Of a DNA stretch of 64,000 bases, positions 32,530-44,175 are shown in pieces; within the stretch, counting starts at the first letter, position 1; every line of letters starts with the position of its first letter. The stretch is taken from contig NC_060207.1 in NCBI RefSeq assembly GCF_021130785.1, positions 7,840,501 to 7,904,500 on the forward strand, in the 5' to 3' direction. Made by a program: the position numbers and the translations under genes. Under the pieces are notes generated by a model, which was not told the DNA's origin, made no database searches, and saw nothing but the letters and a program-made list of their open reading frames with translations. Source of the DNA: Homalodisca vitripennis. Lineage: Eukaryota > Arthropoda > Insecta > Hemiptera > Cicadellidae.

Positions 32530-34960
32530 TTTGTTATTGACACTCAGACAAGAAAGGTAACGTTTTCTAGATAAAATGATTCAACAAGTTCTTGAAACCA
32601 AGTATGATGAGGTAAAGAGTTACAGAGAAAGATGAATAACAAGAAAATGTAAATATGGCACCCTTAAATCGGAAGTAAGGTCTGGCCAAGGTTTAAACTA
32701 TGGATCAATTGTTAATTCAAACCTTTCTTGTTCTAAGTAAGTGTAACATTTGCCTAACTTAAATTTTAATGGTAGATGGAAGAACGAAGTCGGCTTTTGG
32801 GCTCAATTCAAACAGGTACACGAGAACGAGTCTATTGATAATGAGATATAATTTCAATATTTAATATAGTTTACAGCTGAAAATTCAGAAAAAAACTAGT
32901 AGATAGCTTTGCTCCGCCCGATCTAATTCGATTGAGTAATTTACACGTATGTTTGGTAGGAAAGAACTATTGATTGAATTGTAAGAGAATTGCTAAGCTT
33001 GGTTTTACCTCAATTAACTCGTAAAACGTTCACTCTAAAATACTTATATGATCAATTGGAATCTCAGTTATGTTGTTTAAAAACTATAGGAGTCAAAAGT
33101 GACACATACATACCTGTATGCTGTTTCCTATGGCAAAATCAACTTTGCCAGACCTGATAAGAGAATGGCATCGACAACAATTTTCTTGCCTAAGCTTAGT
33201 TGTATATAATTAAAAGACATTTCATAACCCCAAAAACACAAATTAGAAGAGCTTTAAGCATTTATGAGGCTTATAGTAGAAGAAAGGTTATCACTAGCAC
33301 ATAGTACATTATCTCATAATGATAAGAAGGTTAATCTTCCAGGGTAATAATAAGAAAGATACGAGTAAATTAGGCCTATAAAATTGTGCGGGTCGAAATG
33401 AAAAGTTTGTACAAAGCTTTGAAAGCCTATAACTACTGTTGCAAGTTTAGTTGGCTTTAGAGTTGATTCCAGGCTTAAACATACTTGTATATTTTGTAAG
33501 GGCTCTCATTCTAGTTAAAAGTGCTTGAAAGCCAGAAATATGAGTTTGTGTGATAGAATTTTAAGTGAAAAATAGGATTGTTTTGCTTGTTCTAAAATAG
33601 GACCCTCTCGCAGTCAACGTAAAGCTTTTCTGAAGTGCATAGTTTGTAATTGACATCATGTACCTCTTTTATATCTTAAGTTGGATGACACCAACAAACC
33701 ACAAGAACCTACAAAGGTTGGACACAATTCAGTTTAGGACTGCAACAAGGAAGTGAGTCTTCATGACAATCTTGACAACAAGGCACACCTTCAAACCCTT
33801 AGAGTCTCTCTCCTCAGCGAGGAAGAAAATAACGTGAGGGCGTTAATTGGCATTGGATATCAACGAACCTATATAAGAAAATCTGTTGCCAAGAAAAAAA
33901 TATTCCTTTAGAACAATGACTATGTCTCATTAGCTTTTTGGAGGAGGGATGATTTCGACAGAAGATTATGATTGTTATTTGGTAAAATTAAGAAATATAA
34001 TGGTGAGTTTTCATGTAACTTCAAGGCCTTGTACCATGAGCATCTGCAATTCCCTTCCTGCTGTGAAACAAGGGCCATGGACCCAACATGTAAAAACAGA
34101 AATAAAATTAAATTATTTTAAAGTATGTTCTATCGACATTTTAATAGTTTCTGATATAGATGGCAAATTGTTTACCGGACAGGAGAGGGATCTGAAATGT
34201 GGCTTAGTTGCTGTCGAAACATCTCTCGGGTGGATACTAATGGGTAAAACTATGACTATGGCTAACCTGATTATGAGTCCGAAAATTGTACTATGATTGC
34301 ATCAAGTATCCTCTCAGTTGATAAGTTAACTTCCCTAATTAAGCTTAGGGAACTTACACACACTAGGTAAAGATCCCATTGAAGTTGGAAGTAATAAAGA
34401 TGTATCTGTAGCTGTACGAAACAGATTTTTGAGGGCTTTAAAATATGATAAAGACGGACGTTATGGAGTATAAAAAGATTCAACCTATTTTTGACGGATC
34501 GGCTTGTGAGAAAGGATATCCTTCCCTCACATAATGTGTGAAAAAGTGGTTAAATTTATAGAAGAAATTTCTCCTTGCTTCTTCGCTTCAGACTGAATGA
34601 AATAGGACTAGTTTCGGACATTGAAAAAGCCTGCTTTAGGCACAAGTGAAAAGGACCGTGACTATTTGAAATTCCTGTTGGTTGAAGAGCTTTAATTTGG
34701 AAACTTATCGTCATGCTAGAATCGTTTTTAGGATCTCGAGTAGCCCATTCCTTTTGAATGCAGTTATTGATTACCACCTTAGACAAATATATAAAGAGCC
34801 TTGCATAGAAGAATCTGATCAATGTTCTGAGTCGGTTATTAATAAAGTAGTTTTTAATAGCGTAAGAAAAACGTATCCAAACCTTATCTGAGACATGTTT
34901 ATTTTGCTCTTTTCAATAGTATTTTACTCTATGGCTTTGGGGAAATGGTTGAAATATAAA
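32530..34960 (+). pseudogene. BEL/Pao retrotransposon gag-pol remnant
   Basis: Broken plus-strand reading with the gene order of BEL/Pao elements. The gag tail appears as LESQLCCLKTIGVKSDTYI (split by frameshifts near 33055). The zinc-knuckle region is HTCIFCKGSHSS, CLKARNMS, DCFACSKIGPSRSQRKAFLK and CIVCN-HHVPLL (33475-33670). The protease-to-RT region is the ORF 33949-34296 (SIDILIVSDIDGKLFTGQER, LVAVETSLGWILMGK). RT pieces are EIGLVSDIEKA (about 34600-34632) and YRHARIVFRISSSPFLLNAV (34704-34763). Many stops and shifts. The RT ends near 34890, and the rest of pol is missing; the 970-bp repeat begins at about 34976. Confidence 0.82.
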
Positions 34961-34975
34961 CAGATAACCAATCAA

Positions 34976-35945
34976 AAGAAAGATGTAAGAATCCTTACTG
35001 ATTCAGATCAGAGACCCAGCTGGTGTATGTCTCTGTTTTACTAAGAGTATATATCCTCTGCTTTTATCATATACATTTATTTATGTAATACTAAATTTAT
35101 GCTTTTCTGGTAGCTATGCTTTAAGAGATCAACTTCAATCTAATAACATAAGAAATAGCCATTTAATAAATAAAGATCTCCAGATTTAATAAAACGCAGT
35201 CTAACTCATACGTTGCGTCCGTCACACTTTTTAATTACTTACTGTATATAGTTCTCATTTTATTGAAGAAAAGAAATTGAAATATATTTTTTATCAGTTA
35301 TTAAAAATCCTTTTTCTACTGTAAATGAATGAATGTTTTTTGTGCAAAGGCACTGAAAGTATATGTTAACTTACTCAATATTCGTTTGTTTTGTTACATA
35401 TTGTCAATTTTAAAATGTTATTCATTGCCTTTTTATTGTCATTAATAGGTTTTAACTTAAATTTTTAAGAAGTTGTTCGTTGATGTATTTAAAAATAGTC
35501 CTATCTTTTATTATTCTGTTGTTTTTGTGTGTTATCATTGTTGCTTTAGCTAAGTTTTGATATAATTGCATTGGCTACTAAACGAAGAATTAATTGATTT
35601 TTCCATTTGCTTATTAATCATATTTTACTATCATGTATGTACTGTAGGTTGTCATGTATTGACGACGGTGATTGCCAACCATATGAGCTCAAAACTAAGA
35701 TTTTAATTCTGATGGCGAAAAAATTTGAACGTGTTTGCCGTCTACTTACTTTTGGATATCTTCAGAGGGAATGACTCGAAATTCCAGGAGTTAAGTCTGT
35801 GTGATACAGTCTGATTACTGATACTGTATTAAGCGGATGGTAAAATGGGGCGAAACTCAATATTCGCACTGAATCGACCTTGACATGTAGAGATATACCC
35901 ATGTAAAACATGATTTTGGACCATTGTCAATAATACATTTTAGGC
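34976..35945. repeat. Left ~970-bp direct repeat flanking the Jockey element
   Basis: Matches 40449-41424 from GAAAGATGTAAGAATCC to CATTTTAGGC. The differences I can see are 1-2 nt length changes, nearly all in A or T runs (near 35142, 35251, 35365, 35459, 35717 and 35841); I see no substitution. It ends exactly where the poly-T of the minus-strand LINE begins. No LTR-like TG...CA ends and no ORF. Confidence 0.95.
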
Positions 35946-36153
35946 TTTTTTTTTTTTTTTCAAAAGCTTTATTTCTGGTTCAATTACTACAAGTAAATAA
36001 TTATACACAGAAGTTTGAATCATAGAGAACAGAAGAACATAGAAATATTAACATTAGTGGGTTTTGCTCCAATGGAGACACCCTATAACATAATACAGTT
36101 AACAGAAAATAAAACAGTAAAATTAGTACTTGACAAACAATGTAAGTTTCAAA

Positions 36154-37695
36154 TTATAATAAAATGTCTTGAGCAAGACGTGCTTTCAGTCTTCTGTTGA
36201 CAGTTCTTTGGCCAATGTTAAAATGGACAGCACCTGTTGATTGGTCCAGAGTTTCTAGAAATGTAGCACTTAGTTTTCGGATGTAGTCACAGATGGTCGG
36301 AATTTCTAATTCATTATGAATCTGTCGGTTTCTAACAAACCATGGAGAATTTGTTGCTATTCTCAAAAACTTGTTTTGGAATACTTGAAGTTTGTTCATT
36401 TTTGATTTATGGAGGCAAGGACCCCAAACTGGACAAGCATAAGTTAAGAGGGGTCTGAATATTCCTTGGTAGATTAAAAGAGCGCATTTAAGTTTAAGAG
36501 ATGATCTTCTATTGATAATTGGGTACATTTGTGCCAATCTTGTGTTTGCTTGATTTAATTTTGAATTTATGTGCTGTTTATAAGTAAGTTTAGAGTCTAA
36601 TAAGACACCCAAATATTTAACAGTTCTGTCATTTTCATTCCATGGTATGATGTTATCTTGAATTTCTATATTCCTTAAGGGATTGAATTTTCTTAGCGAA
36701 AATATTTTCGCTTCACATTTTAGAGGGTTAAGTGCGATTTTCCAATTAACGAACCAATCCAACAGTAGGTCTGTATCAGTCTGAAGCATGTCAACTGCTG
36801 TGTCAATGTCTTGATGTTGGGAAATCAAGGCAGTGTCATCAGCGAAAAGAGCAAGCGTAGAATGAGCTGGAATGGGTAGGTCATGCATGAACATATTAAA
36901 CAGGATAGGTCCTAAAATTGAGCCTTGTGGCACACCAGCCCGGATCTGTCGAACAGTGGAATGAGTAGAATTTATTTTTACTGAAAAAGTCCGGTTTTCT
37001 AAAAAATGATTCGATGATGTTTTGCAAGTAATTTGGAAGTCCAGTTTGAAATAGCTTATACAGAAGGCCTTTGTGCCATACTTTGTCAAAGGCCTGAGCA
37101 ACATCCAGAAACAAAGCAGCAGAGTGTCTTTTATTTTCAAACCCTTGCACTATTGTTTGTGTTAACCTCGCAAGTTGCTGCGTAGTAGAATGTTTTGCCC
37201 TAAAAACCGAATTGGTGGGGAGGAATACATTGAGCATCTTCAATGATATCTGCATAGTCTCTTCTGTATTAGCTTTTCAAATACTTTTGCCAGAGTGGGT
37301 AGTAGGCTGATGGGTCTGTAACTAGAGGGATTTCTAACAGGCTTACCGGCTTGTGGATAACAATAACTTCAGCATGTTTCCAGGATTTAGGAAAGTAACC
37401 AACGTGTAGGCATGCATTAAATAAAGTTTTTAATAGCTGATGGGCTGTTGGCGGGAGTTCCTTTAATATTAAGTTTTGTTATCAAGTCATACCCAGGAGC
37501 TTTCCTCAACGGTAGGTATTGGATAACATTTCTAATTTCAGATGTTGAGATATACTGAGTGGGAAGCTCAGCAGATAAGATTGTGCTATTTAAAAAACCT
37601 GTTGACTTCATCTTCAGTTTGCAAATTAACAGTAGGGTTAGGGAAAAAGCATTTTCAAAATAATTCGCAAAAACCTCACATTTTTCAGAGTCCAC
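36154..37695 (-). pseudogene. Jockey ORF2 reverse transcriptase part
   Basis: Three overlapping frames: 37695-37417 (YLPLRKAPGYDLITK), 37255-36896 (RAKHSTTQQLARLTQTI, ALFLDVAQAFDKVWHKGL) and 37140-36154 (RQIRAGVPQGSILGPILFN, ALFADDTALISQ, KYLGVLLDSKLTYKQHI, RPLLTYACPVWGP). The catalytic FADD and the preceding D in FLDVAQAFD are present. A fingers-region gap near 37260-37416 is readable only across stops. C-terminus at 36154. Confidence 0.88.
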
Positions 37696-38800
37696 TCTGG
37701 TACGTCTCCTGGCCTTGTTGAAGGGGAGGGATCGTAGAAGGCGTTCTGAGAATTCTTTTGGTTGCCAGCCACATTGAACTATCGCCTGGGTTTATTTCAC
37801 TCAAATATTTCTGATAGTCATTAATTTTGAAAATATCTAATTCTGATTTTATTTTCCTGATGAGCCTGTTAAGCTGCATGCGATCTTCTTGGATGCCTGT
37901 GTCTCTGCCACCGTCTCCTAAAACATGTTTTTCTTTAATTAAATTAAGAATTCTTTTGCGGAGGGCGATTAGGACAAAAACATGGTTTGTGATTGTTTTG
38001 CGACTGCTTTTTTAACCGAATTTTTAATCAGCTCAGTGAATTGTAGTACACAGTTGTCAATATCTTCGAAAGACTGTAAACAATTCGGCAAGATAATATT
38101 AGTTTCTAATTCGTTATGAAATACAGCCAGTCAACTTTACCATTTATTAGTTTCAATGGAGGATTGGTAAAATCGGGTTTAATTGAAAAAGTTACAATTA
38201 CTGGTAAGTGGTCAGACGTTAACTCGCATAAGGTTTTGCTGTACTATCGGTTCATTTGAAATTATTAAACAAAACAATATCTAATATGTCAGGTTGCTGG
38301 TTTCTCTGCCACGGATAAAATGTTTGGTTCTACAGGAGCAGATATATTAATAGTTGTACGCATCAAGTAGTCATTCAATTTATTACCCTTTGGGTTATTA
38401 GTGCGACATCCCCATAAAAGTGTTTTTACTGTTTAGATCTCCCATTAAAATAGTAGGACTATTATTATAGAGAATTCTATTAAAATCTTCATCAACCAAA
38501 ACGTTTGTTAGGAGGGTAAGTATGCTGATACTAATGAAAAGTTGAGTCCATTTTGTAAAATTATTTTTATGGAAACAGCTTCTAAACTTTGTAACTGGGA
38601 GCAAGAAATTCGTGGTGTTTTATGTTTCTTTTGATCAAAATTTGCGACACCCCCAGAGGCATGAGGAGCCACTCGGTCCTGTCTGTAAATAGAATAGCCA
38701 CTTATTTTAAAATTTATCATTGGGCAGGAAGTGAGTTTCAGTGACACATGCAACATCTATATTATGTCGTTACTAGGAAATCTGTAAAGAGATGTTTTTT
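37685..38800 (-). pseudogene. Jockey ORF2 endonuclease part, broken
   Basis: Minus-strand fragments of an APE-type endonuclease: ISGYSIYRQDRVAPHASGGV (about 38699-38640), SLEAVSIKI then LVSAYLPS (about 38590-38510), ILMGDLNSKNTF (about 38450-38415). A linker piece 37879-37685 (RLIRKIKSELDIFKINDYQK) joins to the RT. Shifts occur at nearly every junction. Confidence 0.78.
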
Positions 38801-39119
38801 GTCTTTCAAGCCATTGGCATTCCAATTGAGAACAATTAAGTTTTTTAAAGAGAGTTGGGGCCTGATTGTTAGTCACGGGCATTTTTAAAGAAAGAAGCAA
38901 TAAACCTGCTGAATAACCTTTTTCAACTGGGGTATGAGTATTTTTACTACATTGCTTATTATTTCGTCAAGACTGAGATGTTACCTGCTTCCAGAGATTG
39001 TGGATCCTCTACGGAGTTTGCAGTTGAAGGAATGTACGACGGATGAGCCACCTCAGCATAGCTGGGGGAGTTCATATTCAACGGAGATCGAGGTGGAGAT
39101 GATTTTGGTTGAGTTTTCC

Positions 39120-40202
39120 CTAGGTTCGTTGAGTTTTCGGTCGGGCGTGTCGTTGTAACTTGTGGACGAGATTCTTGGTCGTTCCTATGGAGGATTTCTT
39201 GCGACCGGTCAATTTCTGCTTGATGCCCTGGTAGTATTTACACCTCTGTAATTTGAAGTATGTTCCTCGCCCGCAGTTAACACACACTGGTTTGGTTTCT
39301 TTACTGACCGGGCAGTCTGAATAGAGATGGGATCCCGAGCACCGCACACAGCGAGGGTCCAGTTTGCAGAAGTTTTTTGTGTGACCAAAGTCTTGGCATC
39401 TCAGACACTGTGGGGATGTTTTTTGACTTCCTTTTAATTTCCACTTTAACTATGGCGTGAAACAATTGTTCAAGGTTCATAATATCACGACCACTTTCCG
39501 AATTCTCCAGCTCTACAAAACAGAGTGGCAATTGGACTTTTGTTTTTGTTGAACAATCTTGATACTTTAATGGTCGGGTAACCCATGTCACATAACTCTT
39601 GATTGATTTCTTCGTCAGTTAGAGAGTAGGGAACATTACGAATGATCACTTCAAGGTTTTTGTCCTGGGAAGGTTTAAACGTGAAAAACTTTACTTGATT
39701 TGTTTCATAAAAGTTAGTTTAGTTTCCTGTAGTCATTTATTTCTGTTAGGTTTATCTTGATCGATTTAGCTTTGATTTCAGTTGTGAAACTTGATATTAC
39801 ATTATACTTAATATCTTTTATTATTTCTTGGTGGTTATTTACGTCACGCAAAAAATATTGGTGGGATCTTAGATCGTGATTTATTTTTCTTTATATCATC
39901 AGGAGATCCTTGTTCCATTTCATGTCCTTGTTGTGAGGAAGGAAGACAGTAGCTATGATCTGCAACATTGGTATGGGTTGGTTCAAGTATCTTGAATCGG
40001 TTTTTTTGAATGAATCTCACTCACATCGAGGTAGTACTTTCTTAGGAGGTGGAGAAGCATTTGCAGTTTTAGTAATATGTCGCTTTTTTGGATTCACGAA
40101 GTCGTTGTTGTTATCGGGAAGAGGAACAGTTAGCATTTCATTCATGTCTAACGTCGAACTTTGTCCGAGCTGGAACAATTCATTAGCCTGGCTGGCTGTC
40201 AT
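39120..40202 (-). pseudogene. Jockey ORF1 (gag-like) with zinc knuckles, broken
   Basis: The N-terminal piece 40202-40017 (MTASQANELFQLGQSSTLDM, NPKKRHITKTANASPPPKK) is followed, after a poorly readable middle, by 39591-39301 and 39347-39120. These encode a CCHC-rich nucleic-acid-binding tail: CLRCQDFGHTKNFCKLDP (about 39400), CVRCSGSHLYSDCPVS (39340-39300), then PVCVNCGRG (39290). The order and knuckle spacing are those of Jockey ORF1 proteins. Confidence 0.8.
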
Positions 40203-40448
40203 AGCGGTAAGGAGTAGGTTTTAAAACATTTTAGGTTAAGCCTTTGTTTACAATATTTGAATTGAACATCAAATTTCTTGTGTGAACGAATCTTGTGAAT
40301 TAATCAAACAAATACAATCTAAACACGGTAAAAAGTTAAAAACAATAATTAAAAAACACTTAAATAAAACTTTTGAACAAACAATTCGAAGAAAATAGCG
40401 GACTAGAAAACACTAGGTAAAAACTGTTTTGTCAGTCAGCTGAAGATC

Positions 40449-41424
40449 AAGAAAGATGTAAGAATCCTTACTGATTCAGATCAGAGACCCAGCTGGTGTA
40501 TGTCTCTGTTTTACTAAGAGTATATATCCTCTGCTTTTATCATATACATTTATTTATGTAATACTAAATTTATGCTTTTCTGGTAGCTATGCTTTAAGAG
40601 ATCAACTTCAATCTAAATAACATAAGAAATAGCCATTTAATAAATAAAGATCTCCAGATTTAATAAAACGCAGTCTAACTCATACGTTGCGTCCGTCACA
40701 CTTTTTAATTACTTACTGTATATAGTTTCTCATTTTATTGAAGAAAAGAAATTGAAATATATTTTTTATCAGTTATTAAAAATCCTTTTTCTACTGTAAA
40801 TGAATGAATGTTTTTTGTGCAAAGGCACTGAAAGTATATGTTTAACTTACTCAATATTCGTTTGTTTTGTTACATATTGTCAATTTTAAAATGTTATTCA
40901 TTGCCTTTTTATTGTCATTAATAGGTTTTAACTTAATTTTTAAGAAGTTGTTCGTTGATGTATTTAAAAATAGTCCTATCTTTTATTATTCTGTTGTTTT
41001 TGTGTGTTATCATTGTTGCTTTAGCTAAGTTTTGATATAATTGCATTGGCTACTAAACGAAGAATTAATTGATTTTTCCATTTGCTTATTAATCATATTT
41101 TACTATCATGTATGTACTGTAGGTTGTCATGTATTGACGACGGTGATTGCCAACCATATGAGCTCAAAACTAAGATTTTAATTCTGATGGCGAAAAAAAT
41201 TTGAACGTGTTTGCCGTCTACTTACTTTTGGATATCTTCAGAGGGAATGACTCGAAATTCCAGGAGTTAAGTCTGTGTGATACAGTCTGATTACTGATAC
41301 TGTATTAAGCGGATGGTTTAAAATGGGGCGAAACTCAATATTCGCACTGAATCGACCTTGACATGTAGAGATATACCCATGTAAAACATGATTTTGGACC
41401 ATTGTCAATAATACATTTTAGGCA
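40449..41424. repeat. Right ~970-bp direct repeat flanking the Jockey element
   Basis: Second copy of 34976-35945, starting at the 5' end of the LINE and ending at CATTTTAGGC, followed by unrelated AAAGTCCATCC. It is a few bases longer than the left copy because of longer A/T runs. Confidence 0.95.
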
Positions 41425-42396
41425 AAGTCCATCCTATTTGAACAGTATATTCCCCATCTTCAGACCATGCAAACACAATGAACAACATATTTTCCCGAAA
41501 TTAAAAGAATACAAGTCTCGTACAAAATAAAATACAAGAATACATTTTCCATATAATCAACACTCTTTTTGAAACCCTTGAGGCAGTCAATTAAATATCA
41601 ACCATTTTTAGTTTTTCCGCACCATATTCAATTATTTTTCTTTAAATTGGAAGCAGATTGTAAATTTAGCTTCTTATCCAATTGTAGGGCCACTGTCGTT
41701 TCAATGCGATGATTACATGTAAATGAGGATTTGAAACAGGAGTTGCATAACATAAAAAACAGTAAATCATCTCGTGAACTAGAGCTTGAGGATAAGATTA
41801 TGCAAAAAGAAGAGGAAATAGAAGAATTAAATAAAAAAATACAATCTAATAGAAAAACAACTATACGAGGAAAATACTCGCTTAAAGGCTAGGTTGAAGA
41901 CTGAGCAAACTCAAAAAAGCCGAGCCTAATCATACTATGTGATCAAGAAAAGGAGGAATACAGAAGGGACATTCAGAACTCTCAAAATCAATGCAAACCA
42001 TGTAAAAATATACCAGGAGGAAGTGTCCAAAATGTTGTCCTCAATTAAGAGCCTAGAGGAAGTCATTGAGGTTGCTGCAGAAAGACAGTGTTGATCTACA
42101 AACTAAACTAAAAGCCGACGAAGAAATATGTGTCAAAGTGTCTCAAATGCTTCCCTCCTCTTTTCCAACAAGGTTCAGGCCCATACTCAAGGATCAGACC
42201 AAGGTTTTAATAAGGTAGTTTACAAAAGAGGTCGTTCAGTGGCACAGGAGAAACCTCCAACATTGGATAACATAACGAAGAGTTCTTTACGACCCAAAAT
42301 CCCTTTGCAGCTCTTTCTCACATAGATGACGATCTAGAAACTAGCATCACAAACACTGATGACAAAGCAAGAGCTGGGGAAGTCACTCTGCCAAGA

Positions 42397-43040
42397 ATGT
42401 TGCTTTGCACTGATAGCCATGGTAAAGACCTAGCATGGTATATCAATAAACACAAACATCCATACGATGCAATTGGTTTTGTAAGACCTGGCGGCAGAGC
42501 TAGTCAGGTTTTGGATCATAAAAACATTGATGGGGAGGCGTTGAAGAACAAGGATATTTTGGTGATTTCCTGTGGCACTAACGATGTATCTCATAATGAA
42601 GCGCACCTAGCCATTGACGCCATTACTAGCACCTTAAAAAGATATAGTACAAAAAGAATCATTCTGGTTGACCTTCCTAACCGGTATGATTTGTTGGACT
42701 GGTCTTGCGTAAAACAAGGAAACTAAGAAAAACTAATGTAGCCCTAAAGAACATTTGCGATGGTTTCAGTAATGTCACTCTTGTGGAAGCCAGCAAAGCC
42801 ACTAGGGACCTCCACCACAAGGCATGGTATGCACCTAAATCGTACGGGAAAGCTGTGGTTGGTGAGCAAGATATGTGAGGCGGCGAGAGAGAAAGCTGAT
42901 TCACCGTCACCCCCATCTGAGGAACCGAGCAACAGCGAGCAGCCTGCAACAGTAGACAACACACCAGGAAGCCCTCAGCAGTCAGCAGTACCTGGGTCTA
43001 CAGCGGGAAACTTACCAATGGCAGTCCAACACCTGATGAC
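42397..43040 (+). pseudogene. LINE ORF1 SGNH-hydrolase-like domain, one frameshift
   Basis: ORF 42397-42726 gives LLCTDSHGKDLAWYINK (block I, serine in DSHG), VRPGGRASQVLD (block II glycine region) and DILVISCGTNDVSHNE (block III, GTND). After a frameshift near 42715 the reading goes on in 42760-43040 with TTRHGMHLNRTGKLWLVSKI (block V, with histidine) and a serine/proline-rich tail. All four SGNH blocks are recognisable. In LINEs this ORF1 domain is thought to be an esterase; its role in transposition is unknown. Confidence 0.75.
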
Positions 43041-43139
43041 CTAGTGTGCAACAAGAGTGATGATGTAAATTCTGTATATAATTTTAAGTCTAGTTTAAGT
43101 CACAATTTGAAATCAAAATAACACCAAACTGTACGCATC

Positions 43140-43990
43140 ATGCATTTAAATATCCAGTCAATAAGGAACAAGTTAAATGAGTTAGCTGTTATTTTAGATG
43201 AAGCCAATTGCGACATTGTCCTTATTAATGAGCACTCTGGCTGCACAAAATGGAAGTCTCCTTGTAATGTTCCTGTAGTAGGTTTTAATTTAGCTGCTGC
43301 CTTTTGCAGAGAAAAATGCTTATGGAGGTGCTTCTATTCTTGTTAATGACAATATTGCTTTTGAGGTGATTGATATCGCCCATTTAACCCAAATTGGTTT
43401 ACTTGAAGCTGTTTGTATACATGTAAATATTTGGAATGTAATTTTTTATATCTGTATATAGGACTCCTAGCTCTATGTGTCAAATGTTTTTGGCTAATCT
43501 TGATAATCTCTTATGCTTTATTCAAAGAAAAAAGCCTAAATGTTAAAAATTGTATTAGGGGGGGATTTTTAATATTGACATTCTAAAGAGTGGAGAAGCA
43601 AGACACTGTAATGTTTGTAAACCTTCTAAAATCATTCAATCTCTTTACTGCGTAAATAAACTCCCAACAAGAAATAACAGTTGTATTGACAATATAGCTA
43701 CAGATTTAGATAATAATTTGTATAAAAACCGCTTATGGAAGGAGAGAATCTCAGACCATTCTATTGTTTATTTTGAATTCACTGCTCCACTTACTGTTCC
43801 CCAAACTGTTAAAATCTCTTATAGGAAGATAAGTGATGAAACATTGCAAGAGTTCACAGAAATAAGTTCTTTATTAAATTGGAACTTGTTGTATAACATA
43901 GAAGATGTAGATATTGCATATGATTATTTTTTAAGTAAATTATCAATAGTGTACAATAACAGTTGTCCAAAAAAAAACGAAAAATGTTAA
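43140..43990 (+). pseudogene. LINE endonuclease domain, broken
   Basis: Starts MHLNIQSIRNKLNELAVIL and CDIVLINEHSG (43140-43240), the N-terminal part of an APE-type endonuclease. It continues in another frame with NAYGGASILVNDNIAFEVI (about 43315) and ends in ORF 43718-43990 with ERISDHSIVYFEF, which holds the conserved SDH. Two or more frameshifts lie in between. Confidence 0.75.
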
Positions 43991-44175
43991 ACAGAGAAAT
44001 CAAAGTAAGAATAATACTTCTTGGTTTGACAGTGGCTTAAGAAAAATGAGAAGCACGGTAATTATGTTACAGGATTTGCTAAAAATTTCCTCATTACAAA
44101 AACAATATATTACTTAAGAAGTGTTACATTGCCAAAAAGAAGTTTTACAGGAGTAAAATTAAAGAAGCAAAAATC

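Larger units (their letters stand above)
35946..40448 (-). mobile_element. Jockey-clade LINE, complete in outline, frameshifted
   Basis: Read from high to low coordinates: ORF1 (gag, about 40202-39120), ORF2 endonuclease (about 38800-38390), then RT (about 37700-36154) and a poly-A tail (poly-T at 35946-35960). A gag with zinc knuckles, an APE-type endonuclease, the RT FFADD-type box (here FADDT) and a true poly-A tail fit the Jockey clade. The length of about 4.5 kb is that of a full copy. Frameshifts split both ORFs into at least eight pieces. The element sits between two ~970-bp near-identical direct repeats. Confidence 0.9.

Noticed and set aside
34976..41424. The ~970-bp repeats as LTRs of an LTR retrotransposon
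   Set aside because: No TG...CA ends, no primer-binding or polypurine tract at the borders, and the DNA between them is a complete antisense Jockey LINE with poly-A tail.
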